DNA of 25,603 nt from Pseudomonadota bacterium (GTDB lineage Bacteria > Pseudomonadota > Alphaproteobacteria > Kiloniellales > J153), in NCBI GenBank assembly GCA_022572105.1, contig JACZWN010000018.1, positions 1 through 25,603 on the forward strand. Direction: 5' to 3'. Below, one piece after another: positions 1 through 7,713 of this stretch (positions are counted from its first letter, which is position 1; each line of letters opens with the position of its first letter). Below the pieces are notes generated by a model, which was given only the letters and a program-made list of their open reading frames with translations, did no database searches and was not told where the DNA came from. The translations under genes and the position numbers were made by a program.

Positions 1-181
1 CCTGCTCCGCGGCCAGGATCAGCGCCGCCGCACCGTCCGTCTGGTACAGCAGCACCGGCTCGCCCCGGCGCAACTCGCCGATGGCGCGCTCGACCGCCCG
101 CAGCACGGCGGCGTCGGTTACGGTCTCGGTGGCAAGTGATTCAAGCATGGCCATGGACCACTTTACGGCCTCGGCCCCCAT
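1..181 (-). CDS. ribA: GTP cyclohydrolase II (RibA-like), N-terminal fragment
   Basis: Only about the first 60 codons are inside the window; the gene continues past base 1. The visible peptide contains VERAIGELRRGEPVLL followed by AAALILAAEQ, the pattern of the degenerate RibB-like N-terminal segment found ahead of the cyclohydrolase domain in alphaproteobacterial RibA proteins. The enzyme would open GTP to start riboflavin synthesis, in the cytoplasm. An in-frame TGA at 185-187 limits the start to the ATG at 181 or to in-frame ATGs at 154 and 148; none has a strong ribosome binding site, so the start is uncertain. It is divergent from the hydrolase at 290. A true RibB or a RibBA fusion cannot be excluded because the catalytic part is missing. 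Confidence 0.6.
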   Translation of the reverse strand, partial: MGAEAVKWSMAMLESLATETVTDAAVLRAVERAIGELRRGEPVLLYQTDGAAALILAAEQ

Positions 182-289
182 ATGTCATCGTCGGCGCGCA
201 CCGCCGACCGCAGCATTTCCTCTACGAATGGGCCGCGCCGGATACAACTCAAATAAAAGAACTTAACGTCCACTCGGGAGGATCGCGAA

Positions 290-1189
290 ATGTCCGAGAC
301 GCTGTACCGGGGCATGGACCGGGACGAGATCGACCGCCAGCTCAACCTCCGGGCGCGCTGGCCCGAGCACGAGGAATACTTCGAACGCTGGGCGCGCGAC
401 AGCGCGGCGGTGCGGGCGCAACTCGACGCCCGTCTCGACCTCGCCTACGGCGCCTCCGAGGGCCAGACCCTCGACCTCTTCCCGGCCGCGGCGGGGTCCG
501 AACCGGCGCCACTCCTGGCCTTCATCCACGGCGGCTACTGGCAGAGCCTGGACAAGGGCGACTTCAGCTATCTCGCGCCGGCCTTCGTCGAGGCCGGGAT
601 CGCCTTCGCCTCGCTCAACTACGACTTGGCGCCCAAGGTCGGCGTCGGCGAGATCGTCGCGCAAATCCGCTCCGCCCTTGTCTGGCTCGCCCGGCACGGG
701 CCCGCCCACGGCGTCGATCCGGCGCGGATCTTCGTCGCCGGCCACTCGGCGGGCGGACAGCTGGCGGTCATGGCGCTGGTCACCGACTGGCCGGCGCTCG
801 CGGGCCATGGGGTGGATAAGGCGGGCGAGGTGCCGGCCGAGGTGGTCAAAGGCGCCTGCACCGTCTCCGGGGTCTACGAACTGGAGCCGCTACGCCTCAG
901 CTATCATCAGGAGGTGCTCGGCCTCGATGCCGAGACCGTGCGCACCATGAGCCCGCTGCGCCGCCTGCCGGACCGCGCCGGGCCGCTTCTTTGCGCGGTC
1001 GGCTCCGAGGAAACCGCGGAGTTTCTGACGCAGCAGGACGAACTGGTCGCCGCCTGGCGCGACCGGGGCCTGGCCGTGCGGGTGGTCGAGCTTCCCGGCC
1101 GGCACCACTTCTCGGCGGTCGATGCGCTCGGCGATCCGCGCCACCGGCTGTTCGAGGCCGCGCGCGCGCTGGTTCTCGGCGAGGAATAG
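290..1189 (+). CDS. Alpha/beta hydrolase, arylformamidase/esterase-like
   Basis: The 299-residue protein has the features of the kynurenine formamidase-like esterase group: HGGYW at residues 80-84 (oxyanion hole), the nucleophile elbow GHSAGG at 151-156 with Ser153, an acidic residue in VGSEETAEF (Glu240/241) and His272/273 in GRHHFS. The N-terminal LYRGMDRDEIDRQLN followed by RARWPEH is also usual in this group. No signal peptide is seen, so it is probably cytoplasmic. GGGAGGA at 276-282, seven bases ahead of the ATG, fixes the start. No other kynurenine-pathway gene is present, so the substrate is unknown; a general carboxylesterase is the main alternative. It stands alone, divergent from the ribA-like gene and 118 bp ahead of the response regulator. 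Confidence 0.85.
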   Translation: MSETLYRGMDRDEIDRQLNLRARWPEHEEYFERWARDSAAVRAQLDARLDLAYGASEGQTLDLFPAAAGSEPAPLLAFIHGGYWQSLDKGDFSYLAPAFVEAGIAFASLNYDLAPKVGVGEIVAQIRSALVWLARHGPAHGVDPARIFVAGHSAGGQLAVMALVTDWPALAGHGVDKAGEVPAEVVKGACTVSGVYELEPLRLSYHQEVLGLDAETVRTMSPLRRLPDRAGPLLCAVGSEETAEFLTQQDELVAAWRDRGLAVRVVELPGRHHFSAVDALGDPRHRLFEAARALVLGEE

Positions 1190-1307
1190 CCGCTTGGCGC
1201 GATACCGCTCGCCCGGGCGGACCGCTTGAACCGGCGCTGCCGGGGTGTTATCTCAAGGTCAAGGCAAGAGAACAAAACCGAAGCGGGGACGCGGAGACGC
1301 GCCATCC

Positions 1308-2003
1308 ATGACCGCCGCCACGGCCAAGAAAATTCTTCTGGTTGACGACGACGACGCGCTGCGCCAGTCGCTCGGCGAGCAGTTGCGCCTGCACGAGGAG
1401 TTCATCACGGTCGAGGTCGAGACCGGTGCCCGGGCCCTCGAAGCCGTCAAGGGCGAGTACTTCGACGCGATCCTGCTCGACGTCGGCCTGCCCGACATCG
1501 ACGGCCGCGAGGTCTGCCGGCTGATGCGCCGCAACGGGGTCAAGTCGCCGATCCTCATGCTGACCGCGGCCCAGACCGACGCGGATACGATCCTCGGGCT
1601 CGATTCCGGGGCCAACGACTACGTCGCCAAGCCGTTCCGCCTCTCGGTCCTGCTGGCGCGCCTGCGCGCCCAGCTGCGCCAGCACGAGCAGAGCGAGGAC
1701 GCGGTTTTCACCATCGGCCCCTACACCTTCCGGCCGAGCGCCAAGCTGCTGGTTCACGGCCAGAGCAAGAAGAAGGTGCGCCTGACCGAGAAGGAAACCT
1801 CGATCCTGAAATATCTCTACCGCAGTGGCGCCAAAGTGGTCGGGCGCGACACCCTGCTCGGCGAGGTCTGGGGCTACAACGCGGGCGTGACCACGCACAC
1901 TCTCGAGACCCACGTCTACCGCTTGCGCCAGAAGATCGAGTCGGATCCCTCGAACGCCGAGCTCCTGGTGACCGAGCCGGGCGGCTACCGGCTGGTGCCT
2001 TAA
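1308..2003 (+). CDS. OmpR/PhoB-family two-component response regulator
   Basis: The 231-residue protein has an N-terminal receiver domain (about 8-122) with the acidic cluster DDDD at 13-16, phospho-acceptor Asp58 in LLDVGLPDIDG, Thr86 and Lys108 in the conserved AKPF. A C-terminal winged-helix DNA-binding domain (about 133-231) includes VRLTEKETSILKYL and the recognition region around THTLETHVYRLRQKI, ending in GGYRLVP. It should be a transcription factor controlled by phosphorylation. No histidine kinase lies beside it in the window, so the partner is unknown. The reading frame is open upstream to 1245, but the ATG at 1308 matches the normal family start and has GGAG at 1293-1296. It converges on the MFS gene. 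Confidence 0.9.
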   Translation: MTAATAKKILLVDDDDALRQSLGEQLRLHEEFITVEVETGARALEAVKGEYFDAILLDVGLPDIDGREVCRLMRRNGVKSPILMLTAAQTDADTILGLDSGANDYVAKPFRLSVLLARLRAQLRQHEQSEDAVFTIGPYTFRPSAKLLVHGQSKKKVRLTEKETSILKYLYRSGAKVVGRDTLLGEVWGYNAGVTTHTLETHVYRLRQKIESDPSNAELLVTEPGGYRLVP

Positions 2004-2012
2004 TACCGGCCA

Positions 2013-2038
2013 CCCCTGAAACCGGCCAAAATCAGGGG
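2013..2038. terminator. Inverted repeat between convergent genes, candidate bidirectional terminator
   Basis: CCCCTGA (2013-2019) and TCAGGGG (2032-2038) form a 7-bp stem with a 12-base loop, just past the response regulator stop and overlapping the stop codon of the MFS gene. There is no T tract on either side, so termination is inferred from position alone. Confidence 0.35.
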
Positions 2039-3246
2039 CGGTTGGCATAGCGCGCGCCGGCGAGCGAGACCGTCAGCCAAATCCCGAGACCGAACGCGAG
2101 GCTCGTTACCGTGCCGAAGATCGGCGCGGCCAGGTCCCACGCGCCGGTGATCTCGAAAGCCTGGGCGAGCAGCACCGGCCCGATCAGGACGCCGATGTTG
2201 CGGCCGGTCATGATAATGCCGAAGGCCGGGGCCGCGACGCGGCCGCGCCCGACGATGATGCTCGGCATGGCGAGCAGGCAGGTCGGGCAGATGCCGGCGG
2301 CGATCCCGTAAAAGATCAGAGAGATCACGCCGCCCAGGTCGGCGCCGGTCACCGGAACCAGCCACCAGATCGCGGCCTGCGCGGCCAGACCGCAGGCGAG
2401 CAGCGGCCCGACCGGCACGCCGGCCCTCAGCACCATGCCGACCGCGACCGTGGTCGCGATCAGCACGGCGACCGGGATCATGTTCCCGGCCACCGCCATG
2501 GACACCGGGAGGCCGTGCACCTCGACCAGGTATTGGGGCAGCCAGGTCATATAGGCGAAGTACTGCGAGGACCACAGCATGAAGATTCCGGCGGCGATCG
2601 CGAGCTTCAGGCGTGGCGCCCCGGCGATCGCCGCGCCGGGCACCGGCCCCGGCGGCGCCGGTGCGGCGGGCGGATCGACCGCGTCGCTGCCGCGCAAGAC
2701 CAGGGTCCAGGCCGCCAAGGCGAGCGCCCCCACCAGGGCCACGATCCAGAGCAGCTGCCAGCCCTGCCAGGCGAAGGCGATCGGGGCGAGCAGCATGGCG
2801 GCGAGCTGGCCGACCGGAATCCAGGCCGCGGTCATGCCGACCACCAGCGGCAGGTGGCGCGCCGAGGCGTTGGCGTTGGCGAGCAGCATCCCGCAGATCG
2901 CCAGGAACGCGAAGCCGATGCCCTCCAGGGCCCGGCCGAGAAGGACCATCCAGCCGCTTTCCGGCAGCGCCAGGACGAGCCCGGTTCCGGCCATCGACAG
3001 GGCGAGCGAGACCAGCGTCGGCCCGACCACCCCCTTGCGTTCCAGCAGCCGGCCGAAGAGCAGCGAAAATGCGAGCCCGGCGACCGCGTAGACCGACATG
3101 AAGGCCCCGGCCAACGTGCGGTCGTAGCGGTAGGTCTCGAGCAAGACGGGCAGCACCGGAGGCAGCTTGAACTGCTGATAGGCGGCGAAGCAGGCCAGGG
3201 CGAGGCCGAAAGCGATACCCGTCCAGTTGCTGCGGCTGATGCTCAT
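2032..3246 (-). CDS. Major facilitator superfamily transporter
   Basis: This 404-residue protein is strongly hydrophobic with about 12 predicted membrane helices and a hydrophilic central loop rich in Pro/Ala (around residue 195-215) that separates two six-helix halves. The loop between helices 2 and 3 has GRLLERKG, a variant of MFS motif A. It would sit in the inner membrane and move a small solute by ion-coupled transport; the sequence gives no firm clue to the substrate. The reading frame is open upstream to 3396, but the ATG at 3246 starts a normal MFS N-terminus and has GGAG (RC of 3251-3254) four bases ahead. It is divergent from the metallo-hydrolase gene. Confidence 0.85.
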   Translation of the reverse strand: MSISRSNWTGIAFGLALACFAAYQQFKLPPVLPVLLETYRYDRTLAGAFMSVYAVAGLAFSLLFGRLLERKGVVGPTLVSLALSMAGTGLVLALPESGWMVLLGRALEGIGFAFLAICGMLLANANASARHLPLVVGMTAAWIPVGQLAAMLLAPIAFAWQGWQLLWIVALVGALALAAWTLVLRGSDAVDPPAAPAPPGPVPGAAIAGAPRLKLAIAAGIFMLWSSQYFAYMTWLPQYLVEVHGLPVSMAVAGNMIPVAVLIATTVAVGMVLRAGVPVGPLLACGLAAQAAIWWLVPVTGADLGGVISLIFYGIAAGICPTCLLAMPSIIVGRGRVAAPAFGIIMTGRNIGVLIGPVLLAQAFEITGAWDLAAPIFGTVTSLAFGLGIWLTVSLAGARYANRP

Positions 3247-3341
3247 GACGCTCCGGAAATAACGGCGTGGCCGGCGGCAGTCTGGCCGAGGGGGCCGGGA
3301 GCGGCAACCGCGAAGGACGGCCCGGATCGGCGCGGCAATTA

Positions 3342-3380
3342 TTGTTTGGGTGTGGTGGGGTGCTAATCTACATAGGTTAG
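3342..3380 (+). promoter_or_regulatory. Candidate promoter and operator-like dyad ahead of the MBL-fold gene
   Basis: TTGTTT (3342-3347) and TAATCT (3364-3369), 16 bp apart, could be -35 and -10 elements. An 18-bp imperfect dyad, CTAATCTACATAGGTTAG at 3363-3380, pairs at seven of nine positions and overlaps the -10. If real, the transcript would start near 3377, favouring the TTG at 3446 as start of the downstream gene over an upstream ATG at 3350. Weak consensus matches only. Confidence 0.3.
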
Positions 3381-3445
3381 AATGGGGTTTGCCCAAAGCG
3401 GCCCCTAGCCGGGGGTTCGGGTCGACAGAAACGGGGCAGTCCTAC

Positions 3446-4279
3446 TTGGCCGAGCAATCCGACTTCATCGTGCGGTTCTGGGGCGTGCGCGGCTCGATCG
3501 CCTGTCCGGGCGAGAGCCACCGCCGCTACGGCGGCAATACCTCCTGTCTGGAGGTGCGTTGCGGCGAGCACCTGCTGGTCTTCGACGCGGGCACCGGCTT
3601 GCGCTCGCTCGGCGAGCACCTGGGCGGCCGCGTCGCCTTGAGCGGGGATCTGTTCCTGAGCCACACGCACCTGGACCATCTCGTGGGGCTGCCGTTCTTC
3701 GGGCCGCTGCATTGCCCGGAGACGCGCTTCCGGCTGTGGGCCGGCCATCTGCAGCCGGATCTGACCCTGCATCAGGCGCTGTCCCAGTTCATGATGGCGC
3801 CGCTGTTTCCGGTGCCGCCGGAGATCTTCGCGGGCAACATCACCTTCCACGATTTCAGCGCCGGCGAGACCCTGGAGCCGCAGCCGAACGTGCGCTTGCG
3901 CACCACGGCGCTCAACCACCCGAACCGCGCCACCGGGTACCGGATCGAGTTCGACGACCGCTCGATCTGCTACATCACCGATACCGAGCATGTCCCGGGG
4001 CAGCCCGACGAAAACATCCTGGCGCTCATCGAGGGCGCGGACATCGTGGTCTACGACTCCAGTTTCACCGACGACGAATTTCCGGATTACCGGGACTGGG
4101 GCCATTCCACCTGGCAGGAAGGCGTGCGCCTCGCCGAGCGCGCCGGGGTCAAGCTCCTGGTGATCTTCCACCACGATCCCACGCACGACGACGCCTTCAT
4201 GGACCAGGTCGCCAGGGACGCCGAGGAAGCGCGGCCCGGAACCCTGGTGGCGCGCGAGGGGATGGTGCTGTCTCCGTGA
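3446..4279 (+). CDS. Metallo-beta-lactamase-fold hydrolase (COG1235/PhnP-like)
   Basis: With the TTG start at 3446 the protein has 277 residues. It opens with VRFWGVRGSIACPG and YGGNTSCLEVR, typical of the MBL subgroup near cyclic-phosphodiesterase/PhnP-like hydrolases. The metal motif HTHLDH is at 73-78, with further likely ligands His158 (in ALNHPNR), Asp179 (ITDTEH) and His220, and HHDPTHDD at 242-249. It probably binds two divalent metals and hydrolyses a phosphodiester or related bond; the substrate is not readable. The frame is open to an ATG at 3350, but that extension has no family match and overlaps the putative promoter; GGGG at 3433-3436 precedes the TTG. Its stop overlaps the start of the next gene (GTGA), so the two are likely co-translated. 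Confidence 0.82.
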   Translation: MAEQSDFIVRFWGVRGSIACPGESHRRYGGNTSCLEVRCGEHLLVFDAGTGLRSLGEHLGGRVALSGDLFLSHTHLDHLVGLPFFGPLHCPETRFRLWAGHLQPDLTLHQALSQFMMAPLFPVPPEIFAGNITFHDFSAGETLEPQPNVRLRTTALNHPNRATGYRIEFDDRSICYITDTEHVPGQPDENILALIEGADIVVYDSSFTDDEFPDYRDWGHSTWQEGVRLAERAGVKLLVIFHHDPTHDDAFMDQVARDAEEARPGTLVAREGMVLSP

Positions 4280-5181
4280 CGGCGAAAAGCCGGCCAAGCG
4301 CATCCGCGACGGACCGTCCCGTCCGCCCCACGATGAGCGGGCGCGCCAAGCGGCGCCGGCTGTGGTTCGGCCTGCTCACGCTCTGCGGTCTCGCCAAGCG
4401 CGGCTTCTTCATTCCGCATCGCCACGCTGAGGCGGTGACGCCGGCCGGCCGGCGCCCGCCCTATCCCGCCGCCGAGGCGCGCCTGGCCGAAAACCAAGCC
4501 GGGTTCCGGCGCACGCTCGACTGGGTCGAGGCGTTCGGCGAGGACCTGACCCGGATCGGCGAGACCCCGGCGCCCGAGCCGCGTTGGACCCAGTCGTGGT
4601 TTCCGCGTCTGGACGCGGCCGTCGCCTACACCCTGGTCCGGCGCCTAAAGCCCGGGCGCATCGTCGAGGTCGGCTCCGGCCATTCGACCCGTTTCCTGGC
4701 CCGGGCGGTGCGGGACGGCGGCCTGGCGACACGTATCACCGCCATCGATCCGGCGCCGCGCGCCGCGCTCGCCGGCCTGCCCGTGGAGCTCGTGCGGTGC
4801 ACCGCGCAAGCCGCCGGCGCCGAGGCCTTCGCCGGGCTGGAACCCGGCGATTTCCTGATCATCGATTCGAGCCACGTGCTCATGCCGGGCAGCGACGTGG
4901 ACCTCCTGCTCGGCCGCGTCCTGCCGGCCCTTCCGGCCGGCGCCCTGGTTCATCTGCACGACATATTCCTGCCCGACGACTATCCCGCCGCCTGGGATTG
5001 GCGCGGCTACAACGAGCAGCTGGGCGTCCTGCCGCTGATCCTCGGCGACGCCTGGGAGGTGATCTTCGCCAGTCACTACGTGGCGACGCGCATGGCCGCG
5101 GACCTCGAGGCCTCGGTCGTGGCGCGCCTGCCGTTGCCCGCCGAGGCGATCGAGTCGAGCCTCTGGCTCAAGCGCCGGTAA
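4276..5181 (+). CDS. Class I SAM-dependent methyltransferase
   Basis: The 301-residue protein carries the SAM-binding motif I IVEVGSGHSTRF (129-140), an acidic end of strand 2 in AIDP (156-159), IIDSSHV (195-201) and VHLHDIFLPDDYP (225-237), matching the Methyltransf_24-type group that often acts on sugars or small metabolites. The GTG start at 4276 overlaps the stop of the MBL-fold gene; an in-frame ATG at 4333 (residue 20) is an alternative but has no ribosome binding site. The N-terminal 45 residues are basic with a short hydrophobic stretch (about 30-40). Overlap with the hydrolase suggests a shared job, but the acceptor is unknown. Confidence 0.8.
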   Translation: MTAKSRPSASATDRPVRPTMSGRAKRRRLWFGLLTLCGLAKRGFFIPHRHAEAVTPAGRRPPYPAAEARLAENQAGFRRTLDWVEAFGEDLTRIGETPAPEPRWTQSWFPRLDAAVAYTLVRRLKPGRIVEVGSGHSTRFLARAVRDGGLATRITAIDPAPRAALAGLPVELVRCTAQAAGAEAFAGLEPGDFLIIDSSHVLMPGSDVDLLLGRVLPALPAGALVHLHDIFLPDDYPAAWDWRGYNEQLGVLPLILGDAWEVIFASHYVATRMAADLEASVVARLPLPAEAIESSLWLKRR

Positions 5182-5259
5182 CCCCGGTAACATATGGCTC
5201 ACGGTAATCTGACGGGCGCGCGGCCGGGGACGTGCCAATATCAAGAGGGGTATCCCCGA

Positions 5260-6618
5260 ATGATCGCGAGGCACGGTCGAACCATGGCGAACCGCTTGCT
5301 GGGCGGCGACGAGACCGAGCTGCCGGGCCGCGTCCGAGACGCGATCCGGAGCCAGGGCGACGCGACCGAGCGCCTGATCGGCTGGATTCAGCTCGCCGTG
5401 GTGTTCACCTTCGCGACGCTCTACGCGGTCTCGCCCAAGACCTTCCCGGCCGACCAGGCGTTCCAGCCGGTGCCCTGGGTGATCGCGGCCTATACCCTGT
5501 TCACCGTGCCGCGCCTCATCCTGGCCTACCGGATCAGCCTGCCCGGCTGGTTCCTGATCGTCTCGATCGTCATCGACATGGCGCTCCTGTTCGGCTTGAT
5601 CTGGAGCTTCCACATCCAGTACATGCAGCCGGCCTCGTTCTATCTGAAGGCGCCGACGCTGCTCTACGTGTTCATCTTCATCGCGCTCCGGGCGCTCAGG
5701 TTCGAGGCGCGCTTCGTCCTCGCCGCCGGGCTGGCCGCGGCCGCCGGTTGGCTGCTGCTGGTCCTCTACGTGATTACGGTCGATCCGAATGACACCATGA
5801 TTACGCGCGACTACGTTGCCTACATGACCTCGAACTCGATCCTGCTGGGCGCCGAGTTCGACAAGATCGTCTCGATCCTGGTGGTCTCGGCCATCCTCGG
5901 CGTCGCGCTCGTCCGCGGCCGTGCGCTCTTGGTCCGGGCGGTGGCCGAGGGCGTGGCGGCGCGCGAGCTGTCGCGCTTTTTCGCGCCCGAGGTCGCGCGT
6001 CAGATCCGCGGCTCCGAGCGGGAGATCGCGGTCGGCGGCGGCGAGCTGCGCGAGGCGGCGATCGTCAACCTGGACTTGCGCGGCTTCACGCGCTTCGCCG
6101 AAGCGCGGCCACCGGACCAGGTGATCGGCCTGCTGGCCGATTACCAGCACCGCATGGTCGGGGTGGTCCAGGCCCACGGCGGCAGCATCGACAAGTTCCT
6201 GGGCGACGGCATCATGGCCACGTTCGGCGCGGCCCAAGCGTCCGAGACCTACGCGGCGGACGCACTGCGCGCCCTCGACGCGGCGATCGTCGAGGCCGGG
6301 CGTTGGCGCGCGGCCAAGCAAGCGGCCGGCATACCCTGCCCGGCGGTCAACGGCGCGGCGGCGAGCGGGCGCATCCTGTTCGGCGCGGTCGGCGACGAGA
6401 CGCGGCTCGAGTACACGGTGATCGGCGCGGCGGTCAATCTCTCGGCCAAGCTGGAGCAGCACAACAAGGTGCTCGGCGTGCGGGCGCTGACCGACGCGGC
6501 GACCTACGAACGGGCGCTGGCCCAGGGTTACGCGCCGACGCAGGCCGTGCGGCGCGTGAGCGCGGCCGAGGTCGTCGGGCTCGGACAGCCGATCGACCTG
6601 GTCGTGCTCGCGCCCTGA
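5260..6618 (+). CDS. Membrane-anchored class III adenylate/guanylate cyclase with variant active site
   Basis: The 452-residue protein has about six N-terminal membrane helices (roughly 42-58, 73-90, 97-115, 132-147, 151-173, 203-219), then a cytoplasmic class III cyclase domain (about 262-400). Metal-binding Asp272 (LDLRGFT) and Asp316 (DKFLGDGIMATFG) are present, as is Lys312, normally a purine-contacting residue. The usual Asp in VIGD-VN is Ala390 (YTVIGAAVN); transition-state Asn393 is kept, and the usual Arg four residues later is Lys397. It should make cAMP, less likely cGMP, if active. The ATG at 5260 has AGAGGGG at 5244-5250; an upstream in-frame ATG at 5194 has no ribosome binding site. 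No cAMP-binding regulator is nearby. Confidence 0.83.
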   Translation: MIARHGRTMANRLLGGDETELPGRVRDAIRSQGDATERLIGWIQLAVVFTFATLYAVSPKTFPADQAFQPVPWVIAAYTLFTVPRLILAYRISLPGWFLIVSIVIDMALLFGLIWSFHIQYMQPASFYLKAPTLLYVFIFIALRALRFEARFVLAAGLAAAAGWLLLVLYVITVDPNDTMITRDYVAYMTSNSILLGAEFDKIVSILVVSAILGVALVRGRALLVRAVAEGVAARELSRFFAPEVARQIRGSEREIAVGGGELREAAIVNLDLRGFTRFAEARPPDQVIGLLADYQHRMVGVVQAHGGSIDKFLGDGIMATFGAAQASETYAADALRALDAAIVEAGRWRAAKQAAGIPCPAVNGAAASGRILFGAVGDETRLEYTVIGAAVNLSAKLEQHNKVLGVRALTDAATYERALAQGYAPTQAVRRVSAAEVVGLGQPIDLVVLAP

Positions 6619-6643
6619 AGCGGAAAAAGAGCGGGACCACGCC

Positions 6644-7450
6644 ATGTTGTTCGGGCTCGAGCGCCTCCAGGGCAGGATCGTCGGCGCGGCGATCCCGGAG
6701 GCCGAGATCTACCGCGACGAACGCCTGTACAAGCGGCCGCGGCAAGCGCGGTTCACGCGCGGCCAGTTGCAGTGCCCGATCTGCGGCGCGAGCGCCCGCC
6801 GGTTCCTCGCCTTCGGCCTGGCCGGCCGGCGCAACGCTCAATGCCCGGTCTGTGGCTCGCTGGAGCGGCACCGCATGTTGTGGCTCTATCTGGCCCGGCA
6901 CACGGACCTCGGGGTCAGGCGCTACCGGGTGCTGCACACCGCGCCCGAGCCCTGCCTGGTGGACGCGCTCGCCCGGCTGCCCAACCTGCGCACGCGTAGC
7001 GTCGACCGCTTCAACCCCCATGCCGACGTCCAGGCCGACCTCACCGACCTGCCCTTCGCCGGCCGCCGCTTCGACGTCGTGCTGAGCTCCCACGTGCTCG
7101 AGCACATCCCCGACGATGGCGCCGCGATCGCGGAACTGGCCCGCGTGCTGCGGCCGGGCGGCTGGGCCGCGATCATGGTGCCCTACGATCCGGCGCGGCC
7201 GGCGACCGAGGAAGGCCGGCACATCGCTTCGCCGGCCGAGCGGTTGGCGCGCTTCGGCCATCCCTATCACTACCGGATCTACGGGGCCGATTTCCCCGCG
7301 CGCCTCGCCGATGCGGGGTTCCGCGTGACACCGGTGTCCTCGCGGCGCCTGCTCACCGCGCACCAACGCCGCCGGTACCGGATCAACCGCAATTATCTGT
7401 TTATCTGCACGCGGCTTCCAGAGCGGGTCGGGGAGCGGACCGGAAAGTAA
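6644..7450 (+). CDS. Class I methyltransferase with N-terminal zinc ribbon
   Basis: The 268-residue protein has two CPxC knuckles, CPICG with Cys44/Cys47 and CPVCG with Cys67/Cys70, followed by SLERHR, and then a Methyltransf_11-type domain. The usual glycine-rich motif I is degenerate (VLHTAPEPCLVDAL, 96-109), but ADLTDLPFAGRRFDVVLSSHVLEHIPDD (131-158, given in parts of the conserved pattern) and ELARVLRPGG (164-173) are clear. It probably methylates a small molecule or glycan; the four-cysteine ribbon before the catalytic domain with LERHR is a recognised arrangement in uncharacterised methyltransferases. It starts 25 bp after the cyclase stop and probably belongs to the same plus-strand transcript from about 3380. 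The ribosome binding site is weak. Confidence 0.8.
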   Translation: MLFGLERLQGRIVGAAIPEAEIYRDERLYKRPRQARFTRGQLQCPICGASARRFLAFGLAGRRNAQCPVCGSLERHRMLWLYLARHTDLGVRRYRVLHTAPEPCLVDALARLPNLRTRSVDRFNPHADVQADLTDLPFAGRRFDVVLSSHVLEHIPDDGAAIAELARVLRPGGWAAIMVPYDPARPATEEGRHIASPAERLARFGHPYHYRIYGADFPARLADAGFRVTPVSSRRLLTAHQRRRYRINRNYLFICTRLPERVGERTGK

Positions 7451-7507
7451 CGGGCGGAAGGGGCCGGAAACAGGGGGCGAGGCGCCGGGGACGCCGGGGA
7501 CAAAGAG

Positions 7508-7536
7508 AGGGCCCAGCCAAGATCTGGCGGGGCCCT
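7508..7536. terminator. Strong hairpin, candidate terminator
   Basis: AGGGCCCAGCCA (7508-7519) pairs with TGGCGGGGCCCT (7525-7536) over 12 positions with one A-G mismatch and a five-base loop AGATC. It lies after the methyltransferase stop and downstream of tctA on the other strand, so it could end transcription from both sides. No long U tract follows. The remaining gap (7451-7713) shows only a short CGCCGGGGA tandem near 7483 and AT-richer sequence with no convincing gene. Confidence 0.5.
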
Positions 7537-7713
7537 GGTGGTCAATCGAGGTGGTAAATCGGGGAGATCGTTTTTACAGGATTGTCCACTTAAGGCATTT
7601 TAACGCCGTTTTTGGTCTTTTGGCAACCCATTCCCTAATTTGGGTCGCCAGCGCAGAATCGGTCCGGTTTATGTTTCGCCCTTTTGGACGAGGGGGAGGT
7701 GGGCCGGCGCCGG

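Noticed and set aside
3350..3445. N-terminal extension of the MBL-fold protein from ATG 3350.
   Set aside because: The extension has no similarity to the family, precedes the usual VRFWGVRGS start, and covers the putative promoter and dyad.
4645..6645. A 666-codon minus-strand frame opposite the cyclase and methyltransferase.
   Set aside because: Arg/Asp/Gln/His-rich low-complexity product without motifs, antisense to well-supported genes.
7551..7713. Small plus-strand reading frame in the gap between the zinc-ribbon methyltransferase and tctA.
   Set aside because: No ribosome binding site, no motifs, and it runs antisense into the tctA 3' end.
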